Under the pieces are notes generated by a model. It made no database searches. It was not told the DNA's origin and saw only the letters and a list, made by a program, of their open reading frames with translations. From NCBI GenBank assembly GCA_002316675.1, contig DCDZ01000057.1, forward strand, positions 550 through 36,710: 36,161 nt of DNA. Reading direction: 5' to 3'. The number at the start of each line of letters is the position of its first letter. Position 1 is the stretch's first letter. A program made the translations under genes and the position numbers. Below, piece by piece: positions 22,987 through 31,144 of the stretch. Source of the DNA: Tyzzerella sp. UBA1042. Lineage in GTDB: Bacteria; Bacillota; Clostridia; Lachnospirales; Anaerotignaceae.

Positions 22987-23640
22987 ATGATTAAAGCGGA
23001 AGATTTATTTTTTTCCTACACCGGTTCATCATCGTATCTTTTGGGCGGAATTAATTTGGAAATACAAAAGGGGGAATATCTGTCTGTAGTGGGTGAAAAC
23101 GGCAGCGGAAAAAGCACGCTGATGCGACTGCTATTGGGGTTTATCAAGCCAACCTCCGGAAGGATCGAAACACAGGCAAAGCAAATCGGCTATGTGCCCC
23201 AGAAAAACGATTTTTCTAACGCCAGCTTTCCCATTACGGTTTATGAGGCGTTGGATTCTTATCGCAGGCTACTGAAAATCAAAAGGAAATCCGTAGTGGG
23301 GGAGGCCTTGGAACAGATGGGAATGTCTGCTTTTGCAGGGGCCTTGGTGGGAACCCTATCAGGAGGGCAAGGTCAGAAAATATTGATTGCGCGGGCGCTG
23401 ATGGGTGAGCCGGATTTGCTGATTCTGGATGAACCCTCAACGGGGGTAGACATCAGCAGCCAAAAAGAAATTTATGGTTTCTTGAAAAAAATCAATAGGG
23501 AAAACGGAATCACCATTGTTTCCGTGGAACATAATTTAGCTGCGGCAATTTCAAATTCAACTTTAATTTACCATCTAGAGGGCCAGCGGGGGCAGCTTTA
23601 CCCACCGGCGCAATACGCAGAAAAAATATTGAGAAAGTGA
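22987..23640 (+). CDS. znuC: Zinc ABC transporter ATP-binding protein
   Basis: ATPase that powers zinc import. The 217-residue protein has Walker A GENGSGKST (about 36-44), the Q-loop in IGYVPQKND, the signature LSGGQGQKILIARAL, Walker B DLLILDEPSTGVD and the switch histidine in SVEHN. The SGGQGQ form is seen in Mn/Zn transporters. The start has AAAAAGGAG. It lies 10 bases from znuB and diverges from znuA, so the three genes make a complete uptake system. Confidence 0.95.
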   Translation: MIKAEDLFFSYTGSSSYLLGGINLEIQKGEYLSVVGENGSGKSTLMRLLLGFIKPTSGRIETQAKQIGYVPQKNDFSNASFPITVYEALDSYRRLLKIKRKSVVGEALEQMGMSAFAGALVGTLSGGQGQKILIARALMGEPDLLILDEPSTGVDISSQKEIYGFLKKINRENGITIVSVEHNLAAAISNSTLIYHLEGQRGQLYPPAQYAEKILRK

Positions 23641-23650
23641 GGGGGAAGCG

Positions 23651-24478
23651 ATGTCCATATTTCAGTATACGTTTATGCAAAATGCAATTTTTGTATCTAT
23701 CTTTATTTCCATCCTTTGCCCTTGTATCGGCATATTTTTAGTACTTCGCCGTTATTCCATGATTGGTGATACCTTATCCCATGCCTCTTTGGCGGGCATT
23801 ACAATCGGGTTATTGACCAATCAAAATCCTATATTGGGGGCATTTATATTTACTTCTATTTGCGGGGCACTGATTGAATTTCTAAGAGGTTATTTTAAAA
23901 AACACACGGATTTGATTCTGACCATTGTACTTTCCTTGAGTGTTGGTACCGCCATTACCATAATCAGCTCAGGAAAGCTTCGCGCAAACGCAGACACCTT
24001 TATGTTTGGCAGCATTCTGACCGTAACCCGTTTTGATATGGCCATGGTGCTGATTCTCAGCATCGTTTCTGTTCTGACGCTGGTGTTTCTTTACCATCAG
24101 ATGCTATACATTGCTTATGATGAGGAGGCAGCTAAGGTTGCGGGGGTAAAGGTCAAAAGGATCAATTATGTTTTTTCCATCCTTGTAGCCTCGGCAATCG
24201 CAGTATCCATCCGCATTGTGGGAGTACTTGTGCTCAGCTCCATGATTGCCCTGCCCGTTGCCACAGCGTTACAGCTAGAGAAGGGGTTTAAGCTCACCCT
24301 GATATTTTCCGTGGTTTTCAGCTTTATTGATATTATGCTGGGCTTGTTTATTTCTTATTATTTAAATGTGGCACCCGGCGGCTTCACTGCTTTGATTTCT
24401 GTTGCCGTACTTATTTTAGTCATTCTTGGGAAAAAAATATATTTCGCCTTGCGTAGTTTTGGCGGCAGTTACAAGTAA
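23651..24478 (+). CDS. znuB: Zinc ABC transporter permease
   Basis: Membrane channel of the zinc importer. The 275-residue protein is an ABC-3 family permease with about eight hydrophobic segments. Family marks include GIFLVLRRYSMIGDTLSHASLAGI near the N-terminus, which holds the coupling region, and VSIRIVGVLVLSSMIALPVA toward the C-terminus. An AGGGGGAAG-type site precedes the ATG. It pairs with ZnuC and ZnuA; the substrate, zinc rather than manganese, is inferred from the His-rich ZnuA loop and the operator type. Confidence 0.95.
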   Translation: MSIFQYTFMQNAIFVSIFISILCPCIGIFLVLRRYSMIGDTLSHASLAGITIGLLTNQNPILGAFIFTSICGALIEFLRGYFKKHTDLILTIVLSLSVGTAITIISSGKLRANADTFMFGSILTVTRFDMAMVLILSIVSVLTLVFLYHQMLYIAYDEEAAKVAGVKVKRINYVFSILVASAIAVSIRIVGVLVLSSMIALPVATALQLEKGFKLTLIFSVVFSFIDIMLGLFISYYLNVAPGGFTALISVAVLILVILGKKIYFALRSFGGSYK

Positions 24479-24524
24479 AACCGAAGGATAAATGCACTGG
24501 TGTTGGGAGAAGGGGGGGAGAGAA

Positions 24525-24553
24525 AAGAAAAACCCCCACAAAAAGTAGGGGTT
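24525..24553 (-). terminator. Terminator of the 42-residue peptide gene
   Basis: On the minus strand AACCCC (24548-24553 complement) pairs with GGGGTT (24531-24536 complement) across an 11-base loop and is followed by TTTCTTTTC. It lies 18 bases after the stop codon. Confidence 0.8.
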
Positions 24554-24570
24554 CATAAATATCAAACAGA

Positions 24571-24699
24571 TTAATGCTCAAGGTCAATGCAACCGGAAGG
24601 GAATTCAGGGGCACAAATAGTTGTATCCGTTTTTGTTGGGACAATATCTTGTTCTTTTGTTTCTGTAGATTCTTCTGGTGTTTTCTTAATATCAGACAT
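24571..24699 (-). CDS. 42-residue two-cysteine peptide
   Basis: A tiny protein of unknown function. The N-terminal two thirds is hydrophilic and charged (MSDIKKTPEESTETKEQD), and the last 14 residues, CAPEFPSGCIDLEH, carry both cysteines (C29 and C37) and two prolines. That leader-plus-core layout resembles precursors of modified peptides, but no modifying enzyme is adjacent; the nearest candidate is the radical SAM/SPASM gene 2 kb upstream on the same strand. The ATG at 24699 follows AAGGAGGT. A consensus promoter and a terminator frame it, so it is a real, independently expressed gene. Confidence 0.75.
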   Translation of the reverse strand: MSDIKKTPEESTETKEQDIVPTKTDTTICAPEFPSGCIDLEH

Positions 24700-24745
24700 G
24701 ATTGTAACCTCCTTGTATACTTTTGTGTGATCAAGTTTCTTATTC

Positions 24746-24774
24746 AGTATAACATTTTTGGCATTCGTTTGCAA
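24746..24774 (-). promoter_or_regulatory. Promoter of the 42-residue peptide gene
   Basis: On the minus strand TTGCAA (24769-24774) and TATACT (24746-24751) are 17 bases apart, with TG before the -10. It is one of the strongest promoter matches in the window. Confidence 0.82.
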
Positions 24775-24861
24775 TATGTGAAATGGATATGTTTTACGAG
24801 GCTGCTAAAAATAGATCTTGACAAAGGGTTACAGGAACAACGAGGCTTTATTTTGCAAAAT

Positions 24862-24917
24862 AAAAAAGCCCCATTGTAAGGGCCTGTGAAGCAAAGCTTG
24901 CGAAAACAAGGGGCTCC
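24862..24917 (-). terminator. Terminator of the small-protein pair
   Basis: On the minus strand AGCCCCTTGT pairs with ACAATGGGGCT (one bulge) and a T-run follows. The loop itself includes a second small stem around GCAAGCTTTGC. It lies just after the stop of the 57-residue gene. Confidence 0.75.
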
Positions 24918-24921
24918 TTCA

Positions 24922-25095
24922 TCAATCATCTCCGCGGAGTAAGTTGTCGGCATAATTTTTTAGGCTCTCAAAAGAATTTACGCCATTTGCCCGGGTGTTG
25001 ATTTGATCACGAACATAGTCGGGGAGTTGGTCAAAAAATTGTTTGGCCGTCGGTTCTTCTTTGAAAAGTGCATATATATCCGTATATTTTTTCAT
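24922..25095 (-). CDS. 57-residue hypothetical protein
   Basis: Unknown function. It begins MKKYTDIYALFKEEPTAKQF and ends in a short acidic tail, LLRGDD; overall it looks like two or three short helices with no signal or membrane segment. I recall similar short proteins in other clostridia, carrying a 'PDYVRDQI...FESLKNYADNLLRGDD'-like pattern, but none with a known role. The second of two adjacent ATGs is chosen because GGAGGT then sits 6 bases away. It lies 17 bases downstream of the 46-residue gene, in the same operon. Confidence 0.72.
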   Translation of the reverse strand: MKKYTDIYALFKEEPTAKQFFDQLPDYVRDQINTRANGVNSFESLKNYADNLLRGDD

Positions 25096-25112
25096 CATCG
25101 TACCTCCGATTT

Positions 25113-25253
25113 TTATAAATCTTGCAGATCTGCGGCGGGCATATCGTTCTCAATGTTATCTCTGGCAAGGTCTGTATCAATGACAGGGTAGGATTTGGAA
25201 ATGGGCTTTTCCACCACACCGTCAATGGGTTGTTGTTTTTTCTTTTTGTCCAT
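25113..25253 (-). CDS. 46-residue hypothetical protein
   Basis: A very small hydrophilic protein, MDKKKKQQPIDGVVEKPISK at the start and acidic toward the end (DLQDL). It has no cysteines, signal or membrane segment, and I know no function. The ATG at 25253 follows ATGAGGTGA. It is first in a two-gene unit with the 57-residue gene. A CATA-3-TA element (25295-25303, minus strand) in its upstream region resembles a sigma-K -10 box, but I find no convincing -35. Confidence 0.65.
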   Translation of the reverse strand: MDKKKKQQPIDGVVEKPISKSYPVIDTDLARDNIENDMPAADLQDL

Positions 25254-25329
25254 ATTATTCACCTCATATTTAGGGTGCCCGGAAAAGGCAGAAATATGCT
25301 ATGGAAAAATGAAAAGCCGGCACGAGGAT

Positions 25330-25368
25330 AAAAAACACTCCGAAGTGTGAATATTCGGAGTGTTTTTT
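25330..25368. terminator. Bidirectional terminator
   Basis: AAAAAACACTCCGAA (25330-25344) and TTCGGAGTGTTTTTT (25354-25368) form a perfect 15-bp stem with a nine-base loop. On the minus strand it ends the 54-residue gene, whose stop is 8 bases away. Confidence 0.9.
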
Positions 25369-25375
25369 CGTCGGT

Positions 25376-25540
25376 TTATTCGTTATTGCAATTTTGAGCC
25401 TTGCGTACCAAAATGGCACCTATGGCATCGCTTAATAATTCCAAATCGGCGCTCAACCTTTCCAGTTCCTCCTCGGAGAGGTATGCGGATAGTTTGCAAG
25501 CAAGCATTGTGATGGCTACCACATCGGAACAGTTTTCCAC
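25376..25540 (-). CDS. 54-residue hypothetical protein (DUF6774-like)
   Basis: A small helical protein of unknown function, with the central motif LSEEELERLSADLELLSDAI and a C-terminal ILVRKAQNC. The pattern recalls the clostridial DUF6774 group, a tentative match from memory. It starts with GTG at 25540, placed 7 bases behind GAGGTG; no ATG in frame lies nearby. It has three cysteines, C4, C15 and C51. A strong terminator lies just after the stop. Confidence 0.68.
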   Translation of the reverse strand: MENCSDVVAITMLACKLSAYLSEEELERLSADLELLSDAIGAILVRKAQNCNNE

Positions 25541-25637
25541 AAAATCACCTCAATGCAATATATGAACAGCCAATGGAAAATAAAACAAAATCCGTCATTT
25601 TGGTTTGTGGACAATTTAATTTAAGGAAACTGGGGCG

Positions 25638-26534
25638 CTAAAATTCATTTTCTTTATACTCGTAAATCACCGTTCCATCGGGGGCAATGATTTTTGCATT
25701 CTCATAATAACCATAATAACCGAGGGGCTCTTTTTCACCTGCGACATATTGTGTAATCATATATTCCTGTTTGTAGTTTAATTTGTCCGTTGCCACCAGG
25801 GTTCCTATGAGTGTTTGACCTTCTTTCATTTCAAAGGTTTCATCAATGGGAATCGTTCCCCCATTGGAGGTATCCGAGGTGTAGGTTTTTTTCACCTTAT
25901 CATCTATGGTTATAATATATTGTATCTTATCAAAGTGATTTTGCGTATCCGAATTAAGGTTTGTTTCAATTTCGCCTTTCAAATTGTAGCGATAGGGTTC
26001 TTCATGATTATACCAACTTTCTCCTTGAAATTGGGGATACAATGAAGGGAAAAGCTCATTTTTCACATCATATATATGGAGAGAACCGTTATTTTCAAAT
26101 TGCTGAATGCCCGTATCCTCTACTACAATCGTTGGAAGTACCTCATCTGTAATTGCAAATTCCTTGGTAAGTACAAAGGCGGTGTTTTCTCTTTTCATGG
26201 CAAGCATCTCTTCGCCAAATTTGAGTGAAGCTTCCGTTGTTTCAGTAAGTGTTTTAAGCTGTAACCGAAAAGTAATGGGTGCTTTTCGTGTTTCAGGATT
26301 CAATTCGCCAATTTCATAAGTAGCAGAAGAAACAATGCTGGCCTGTTCGGTAAGTTTTTCGTCAACATTAGAATAAATTAAGCTTATATTTCCATTCAAT
26401 CGATCTTCCGCATAAGCTACGCTATTTTTTGTTTGCTGTAGCTCTGTTTCTAAATTGCGAATTTGTGTGGCGGAACGCATTTGCCATGCTGCAAGTATTG
26501 CAATCGTAACATATAACAATTTCATTGTTTTCAT
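25638..26534 (-). CDS. Membrane-anchored extracellular protein of unknown function
   Basis: The 298-residue protein has one N-terminal membrane segment (LLYVTIAILAAWQM), then a short coiled coil (about 25-60), then a largely beta-rich region with many charged and aromatic residues, likely outside the cell. There are no cysteines after the anchor and no cell-wall binding motif that I recognise. The C-terminal half, with repeated D/E-rich strands, looks like an Ig-like fold, but this is a guess from pattern. A GAGAGGAG site precedes the ATG. It lies about 120 bases downstream of the radical SAM gene in the same direction and may be co-transcribed. Confidence 0.72.
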   Translation of the reverse strand: MKTMKLLYVTIAILAAWQMRSATQIRNLETELQQTKNSVAYAEDRLNGNISLIYSNVDEKLTEQASIVSSATYEIGELNPETRKAPITFRLQLKTLTETTEASLKFGEEMLAMKRENTAFVLTKEFAITDEVLPTIVVEDTGIQQFENNGSLHIYDVKNELFPSLYPQFQGESWYNHEEPYRYNLKGEIETNLNSDTQNHFDKIQYIITIDDKVKKTYTSDTSNGGTIPIDETFEMKEGQTLIGTLVATDKLNYKQEYMITQYVAGEKEPLGYYGYYENAKIIAPDGTVIYEYKENEF

Positions 26535-26657
26535 TTTCCATACTCCTCTCTAAAAGTATAAAGCATTCCCTTATAGATACAACAGAAAATAAAAATTTAT
26601 AGAGAACTCAGCTGATTCTGCAGTGCCCAATCATATTCTTTCGCCATTCATGGTCTC

Positions 26658-27536
26658 CTAAACCGACTGATTTTTTGAAAAGCGTTTTGCATACCCGCAT
26701 CGCCGACAAAGGGCTTCGCTGGGTTGGCGGATGGAAAACCCTTGATAAAGGGCAAGGGCACGTTCTCCGGAGAGGATTTCTGCAAGGGGCGTTTGAAAAA
26801 GATTGCCCAGTGTAATATCCCCTCGACTATCCAGACAGCAGGGCACCACTGTGCCGTCGCAAAGTACAGCCATCTGGTTTCGCAGCCCATGGCAAAATAA
26901 GGGTTGTTCCATGGGCGGCTCCTCCATGCTGGGCCATGCAAACCGGGCGGCCTTTCCAAGGAAAAGCCGTGGAGCCAGTGTGGCATTACCCCTTTCACAG
27001 ATGTCAGCCAGTATGGTTTCCTGCGTAGTCTGATCCAACCCCAGAAGACGGCACAACGGGACAAACATAGCCTCATGATCAATGCCATCGGCACCCAGAT
27101 TCCACATACGCAGCTCGCAAAAAATCCTCCGGGCGGTTGCGGCTGTAACGAATACTGCAATATCTCTTAAATATTTCTCTGTGCAGTATGCACTGCCCGG
27201 CTCCATGCTGTGCAAAGAGATGCTCACTTTTCGTAGTGCAGGTGCATACAACAGGATATCCTGTGTTTTCCCAAGCATGGTTCCATTTGTGGTAATGTTT
27301 ACGAGCATACCGAAATCATGGGCAATGGCTAAAAATTGTTCCAGCTGAGGGTGCATCAGCGGCTCCCCCAGCACGTGCAGGTATATGTGGTTGGTATAAG
27401 GCTTTGCTTGCTTTAGGATCTGTGAGAATTCGTCAGTACCCATAAGCCGTGGTGCACGCACATTACCAATGCAAAAGCTGCACGACAGATTGCACGTATT
27501 TGTGATTTCGATATAAATGCGAGAAAATTTTTTCAT
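26658..27536 (-). CDS. Radical SAM/SPASM domain protein
   Basis: Uses a [4Fe-4S] cluster and S-adenosylmethionine to start radical chemistry; substrate unknown. In the 292-residue protein the radical SAM motif C15-x3-C19-x2-C22 follows EITNTCNLS, the glycine-rich GEP segment is at 57-59, and the C-terminal SPASM region has cysteines at C215, C226, C233, C234, C277 and C280, enough to hold auxiliary clusters. SPASM enzymes act mostly on peptides or proteins, which makes the nearby small cysteine peptide a candidate substrate, though unproven. The ribosome site is weak. A consensus promoter lies upstream. Confidence 0.9.
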   Translation of the reverse strand: MKKFSRIYIEITNTCNLSCSFCIGNVRAPRLMGTDEFSQILKQAKPYTNHIYLHVLGEPLMHPQLEQFLAIAHDFGMLVNITTNGTMLGKTQDILLYAPALRKVSISLHSMEPGSAYCTEKYLRDIAVFVTAATARRIFCELRMWNLGADGIDHEAMFVPLCRLLGLDQTTQETILADICERGNATLAPRLFLGKAARFAWPSMEEPPMEQPLFCHGLRNQMAVLCDGTVVPCCLDSRGDITLGNLFQTPLAEILSGERALALYQGFSIRQPSEALCRRCGYAKRFSKNQSV

Positions 27537-27646
27537 AGGGTTTGTTCACTTTCACTGTTTTTGCAGAGACAAATAGAGAGTGGTTTCTGCCTGAGTACTG
27601 GGATATTTTTTTACCAAATATCCATATGGGTTTAATTCTATATATC

Positions 27647-27675
27647 ATCATAAGGGCAATATTTCATAAAGTCAA
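27647..27675 (-). promoter_or_regulatory. Promoter of the radical SAM gene
   Basis: On the minus strand TTGACT (27670-27675) and TATGAT (27647-27652) are 17 bases apart, giving a leader of about 100 nt. Confidence 0.7.
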
Positions 27676-27859
27676 ATTTCTTCATGGACTTGTGGGGTTT
27701 TTCTAAAAAACCTGCTTTTTCTTGAAACAAGCACTGCGTGAACGAAAACAGAACGATATTTTGCCGGAAGCTTGATTAAATTTTAGGAAGGGTTTTCATA
27801 GAAATTTCAATAGATCAATTTCAACGCAAAGGGCATACAATGGTATGGAGGTGGAGACC
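27676..27859. other. Spacer before the amidase gene
   Basis: About 180 bases of spacer that belong to a 320-base gene-free gap. Apart from the minus-strand radical SAM promoter and the amidase ribosome site (GGAGGTGG at 27847-27854), I see no clear promoter or terminator for the amidase gene. Confidence 0.5.
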
Positions 27860-28357
27860 ATGAAAAAAACAAACTATGATCGGGAAAAGGCCGTATCTTA
27901 TGCTCACCAGTGGGCTTATGGGCGTAATCCCAGATATTACAATTTTGATCTCTTGGGGGGAGACTGCACAAATTTTGCTTCCCAGGCGTTGTATGCCGGT
28001 GCAGGGGTTATGAATCCCAAGCCGACCTTTGGTTGGTATTATTACAACCTGAATAACCGCGCGCCGGCATGGACCGGTGTTGTATTTCTCTATAACTTTC
28101 TTGTGAGGAACGAGGGGCTTGGCCCGGTTGCCATAGAGACAGATGTTTCTCAGGTGGAGCCGGGAGATATTGTCCAGATTTCTTTTGATGGAATAACGTT
28201 TCGCCATTCGCCTGTCATTGTATCCGTTGGAGCCGATCCTGCACTGGAGAATATCCTCGTTGCTGCCCATACCTTTGACGCTGACAATCGCCCATTGAAT
28301 ACGTATGAATATGTGCGCCTTCGCTATTTGCATATTACCCATGTGAATACTTGGTAA
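27860..28357 (+). CDS. Amidase_6-type putative amidase
   Basis: Probably a papain-like (NlpC/CHAP-related) cysteine hydrolase. The 165-residue protein shows the Amidase_6 pattern YDREKAVSYAHQWAYGRNPRYYNFD, then GGDCTNFASQAL with the presumed catalytic cysteine C36, and a later histidine in FRHSPVIV. It has no signal peptide or membrane segment, unlike exported family members, so it may act inside the cell or in the spore. The ATG at 27860 follows GGAGGTGG; an upstream ATG at 27845 overlaps that site. A terminator follows, so it is a single-gene unit. Confidence 0.85.
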   Translation: MKKTNYDREKAVSYAHQWAYGRNPRYYNFDLLGGDCTNFASQALYAGAGVMNPKPTFGWYYYNLNNRAPAWTGVVFLYNFLVRNEGLGPVAIETDVSQVEPGDIVQISFDGITFRHSPVIVSVGADPALENILVAAHTFDADNRPLNTYEYVRLRYLHITHVNTW

Positions 28358-28363
28358 GGCCAC

Positions 28364-28390
28364 GCCGGCGAAATGGCATCCGGCTTTTTA
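28364..28390 (+). terminator. Terminator after the amidase gene
   Basis: GCCGG (28364-28368) pairs with CCGGC (28380-28384) with internal GCGAAATGGC, followed by TTTTT. Short but GC-rich, and 7 bases after the stop. Confidence 0.75.
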
Positions 28391-28478
28391 GCACACTGGT
28401 TTATTTCGTTAACCTGAAACACCATAGCTTCTTGCATGAAGGATATCTTTACAATCATTTTCCTTATGTGTAAATTTA

Positions 28479-28507
28479 TTGCAATTTTCAACTTTTTTTA
28501 ATATACT
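28479..28507 (+). promoter_or_regulatory. Promoter of the LuxR-type regulator gene
   Basis: TTGCAA (28479-28484) and TATACT (28502-28507) are 17 bases apart, 69 bases before the start codon. Confidence 0.75.
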
Positions 28508-28575
28508 TTAATTTAATAAGGTTACACTAGCAAGGTACTCCTTAGTAATTTTAATCTCTTTTGAGGAGGCAAATT

Positions 28576-31038
28576 ATGGATGAGACTAAAAATATTAGGC
28601 TGGAAGTAAAATATTTTCCGCCTGCGTTAATGAAGAAGCTGGCATTTATATGTAACTATCCGCTGACGCTTCTAGAGGCTTCTTCGGGATTTGGAAAAAC
28701 AACGGCATCAATATATTTTTTTGATGAGATTGTACCGAAAACAGCAGAGGTTTATCGGCATATATTTATTGAAAATGACATTCGAGAAGGTTGGGAGCAA
28801 TTTTGCGGATTGCTCGGGCATTTTGATAAAGCCGCATCCTATAAGCTATTGGAAGTAGGCCCACCTGAGGAAGACACAATGCCATACATAAAAAGAATTT
28901 TGACTTCCCTGTCCTGTAAGAAGGAAACCTATTTATTTTTGGATGATATGCATGAATGGAAAATTCCTCAGTTAGGGGAATTTATAGCCGCATTATGCAA
29001 TCATGGAGCTGAAAATCTTCATATTATCGTTGTTACCCATCCTTATTCCGGGGCAGACCATGAGAATATTATAAGAAGCTGCAGACTTCTGCATTTGCAA
29101 GAGGATGACTTTGCTTTTTCCAGAGAGGATACAAGAGCCTATTTTATTACAGCCGGGCTGCCTCTTTTGGAGGAACAGCTGGACAAGGTTATGGAACTTA
29201 CCAATGGATGGATTATCGCTCTTTATTTACAGCTGGATTCTCTGATACGAAGGGGGAGCTTTGAGGAAGGCGGTTTGGAAAAGCTCATTAAAAAATCCTT
29301 TTGGTCAAAGCTTCCCGTACAAGAAAAAAAGCTGCTGCTAAATTTATCTGTATTTGACAGCTTTACCTTTTTTGATGCGGCGGAGATTTCAGGGGATTCC
29401 TCGAAAGATATGGAGATACAACTTCATGAAAAACATTTCTTTATACGTTATGATAAGGAAAAAGAGTGCTATTATATGCATACACAGCTTCGTAAGTTTT
29501 TAAAAAAAATTTTTGGGCTTCTGACGGCGGAGGAGCAAAAAGAAATGTACATTCGATGCGGGGACTTATTCTGCAGGAAAAAGGATCATATGAATGCCAT
29601 CCGCTTTTACTACTATGCCGAGGCGTGGGAGAAAATTCTGTGTTTGCCCCTTACGAGCTATAAAATTGCAGAGGTGCTGAACGAAACCACCATTCCTATG
29701 ATTTTAAGTGTACTGAAACAAACACCCTATGAGATGAAGGCAAAATATCCAAGAACATTGATTCCCTTTATTTTGCTTTTGTTTTTTATGGAATTTACCG
29801 ACGAATTGTTGAAATATAAAGAGGAATTAAGAAATATTATTTCACAAAGCACCCTATCCGAGAGAGAGCGGAATGATTTAATGGGGGAATTGGAGCTTTC
29901 CCTGTCTTTTATGGAATATAACCGCATTGCAGATATGAGCAAAAGGCATAGAAAAGCCTATGCCCTTTTGCAAGGCCCCACCGATTTGATCAATATTAGA
30001 AGTGCATGGACATTCGGAGCGCCCTCGGTTCTTTACTTATTCTGGCGGGAACGGGGAGCCTTGGATGAAGCAATCAAGGAAATGGACGAGAGCCTTCCGA
30101 TTTATAACCGGCTGACCAAAGGACATGGTACGGGGGGAGAATTGGTAATGCGTGCGGAGGCACATCTTAACAGGGGAGAACTGGAAGAGGCGGAGCGCCT
30201 TTGTTACTGCGCCATGATTGCGGCGGAGGAGAAAAAACAAATTAGTATTGTCCAGTGCGGCGCCTTTGCTTTGGCAAGAATTGCTTTGATCAGAGGCGAT
30301 TGGGAGATGTTTGAAGGAAGCCATATGATGCTGAAAAATATGATGTGTTATAATACAGAAGACTTTTCACGAAATACCTTTGCACTGGCAGAGGGATTTT
30401 TAGCGCTTTTGTCAGGGAGGGCGGAGCAGGTAGAGCCTTGGCTTGCTGCGGGCAAGATCAAAAATCGTTTTTTGATGACCGTCAAGCCTCTTGCATATGT
30501 GGTATATGGTAAGGTTTTGATACTGCAGAAGGAATACCAAAGACTGATTGGTATCAGCACATATATCATGGAACTTTCTTCTGTTTTTCCGAACTTACTC
30601 CCCCAAGTATATTTAAAAATTTACAGAGCGCAGGCCTTTTATGAGATAGGAAATCGGGAGGAAGCAATTGTACAATTAAATGAAGCGTTTGAAATCGCTT
30701 TGCCTGACAGAATTATTTTGCCTTTTTCAGAAAATTATCATGGAATTAAGAATATTTTGGGCGATACGATTTGTGACCAGGAAACGAAAAGAAAGATCGT
30801 AAAGCTTGTCTATACACCGGAGGCACAAAAGAAAGAGGCGGATTGCAGCAATAATACCCTCACAAAGCGTGAGAAGGAAGTTTTTGACCTTTTGGTAAAA
30901 GGAATGACAAACCAACAAATTGCCGATGAATTGTTTATGAGCTTTTCTGCCGCTAAAAAACACGTGAGCAGTATCCTCAAAAAATTTGCCGTACCCTCAA
31001 GGGAAATGCTAAAAGATAGGTACATGAAAAATAAATGA
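28576..31038 (+). CDS. MalT-like LuxR family ATP-dependent regulator
   Basis: Probably an ATP-binding transcription activator (LAL/STAND type). The 820-residue protein has an N-terminal P-loop, SSGFGKTT (36-43), a Walker B YLFLDD (119-124), a long helical middle made of TPR-like repeats (about 330-730) and a C-terminal LuxR HTH, LTKREKEVFDLLVKGMTNQQ through the recognition helix. The inducer, sensed by the repeats in this class, is unknown. ATG 28576 follows TTGAGGAGG. A hairpin ends it, and a histidine kinase follows in the same direction, so it may regulate or be regulated by the kinase module; this is inference from position. Confidence 0.9.
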   Translation: MDETKNIRLEVKYFPPALMKKLAFICNYPLTLLEASSGFGKTTASIYFFDEIVPKTAEVYRHIFIENDIREGWEQFCGLLGHFDKAASYKLLEVGPPEEDTMPYIKRILTSLSCKKETYLFLDDMHEWKIPQLGEFIAALCNHGAENLHIIVVTHPYSGADHENIIRSCRLLHLQEDDFAFSREDTRAYFITAGLPLLEEQLDKVMELTNGWIIALYLQLDSLIRRGSFEEGGLEKLIKKSFWSKLPVQEKKLLLNLSVFDSFTFFDAAEISGDSSKDMEIQLHEKHFFIRYDKEKECYYMHTQLRKFLKKIFGLLTAEEQKEMYIRCGDLFCRKKDHMNAIRFYYYAEAWEKILCLPLTSYKIAEVLNETTIPMILSVLKQTPYEMKAKYPRTLIPFILLLFFMEFTDELLKYKEELRNIISQSTLSERERNDLMGELELSLSFMEYNRIADMSKRHRKAYALLQGPTDLINIRSAWTFGAPSVLYLFWRERGALDEAIKEMDESLPIYNRLTKGHGTGGELVMRAEAHLNRGELEEAERLCYCAMIAAEEKKQISIVQCGAFALARIALIRGDWEMFEGSHMMLKNMMCYNTEDFSRNTFALAEGFLALLSGRAEQVEPWLAAGKIKNRFLMTVKPLAYVVYGKVLILQKEYQRLIGISTYIMELSSVFPNLLPQVYLKIYRAQAFYEIGNREEAIVQLNEAFEIALPDRIILPFSENYHGIKNILGDTICDQETKRKIVKLVYTPEAQKKEADCSNNTLTKREKEVFDLLVKGMTNQQIADELFMSFSAAKKHVSSILKKFAVPSREMLKDRYMKNK

Positions 31039-31060
31039 CCGATGGCCAATATGAAGTTTC

Positions 31061-31100
31061 AAAAAGGTGTCCTATAATGTAACTTAAGGATACCTTTTTT
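31061..31100 (+). terminator. Terminator after the LuxR gene
   Basis: AAAAAGGTGTCC (31061-31072) pairs with GGATACCTTTTTT (31088-31100), one G-U, with a 15-base loop and a T-run. It separates the LuxR gene from the kinase operon. Confidence 0.75.
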
Positions 31101-31144
31101 ATTTTTTTGAAAAAGACGAAAAAATACACGAAGGATGAGGATTT

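Noticed and set aside
26648..27160. A 170-residue frame overlapping the radical SAM gene
   Set aside because: It is out of frame with a clear SPASM protein whose cysteine pattern is intact.
27831..27848. CATACAAT, a possible sigma-E -10 just before the amidase gene
   Set aside because: The start point would fall at the ribosome site and no matching -35 is seen.
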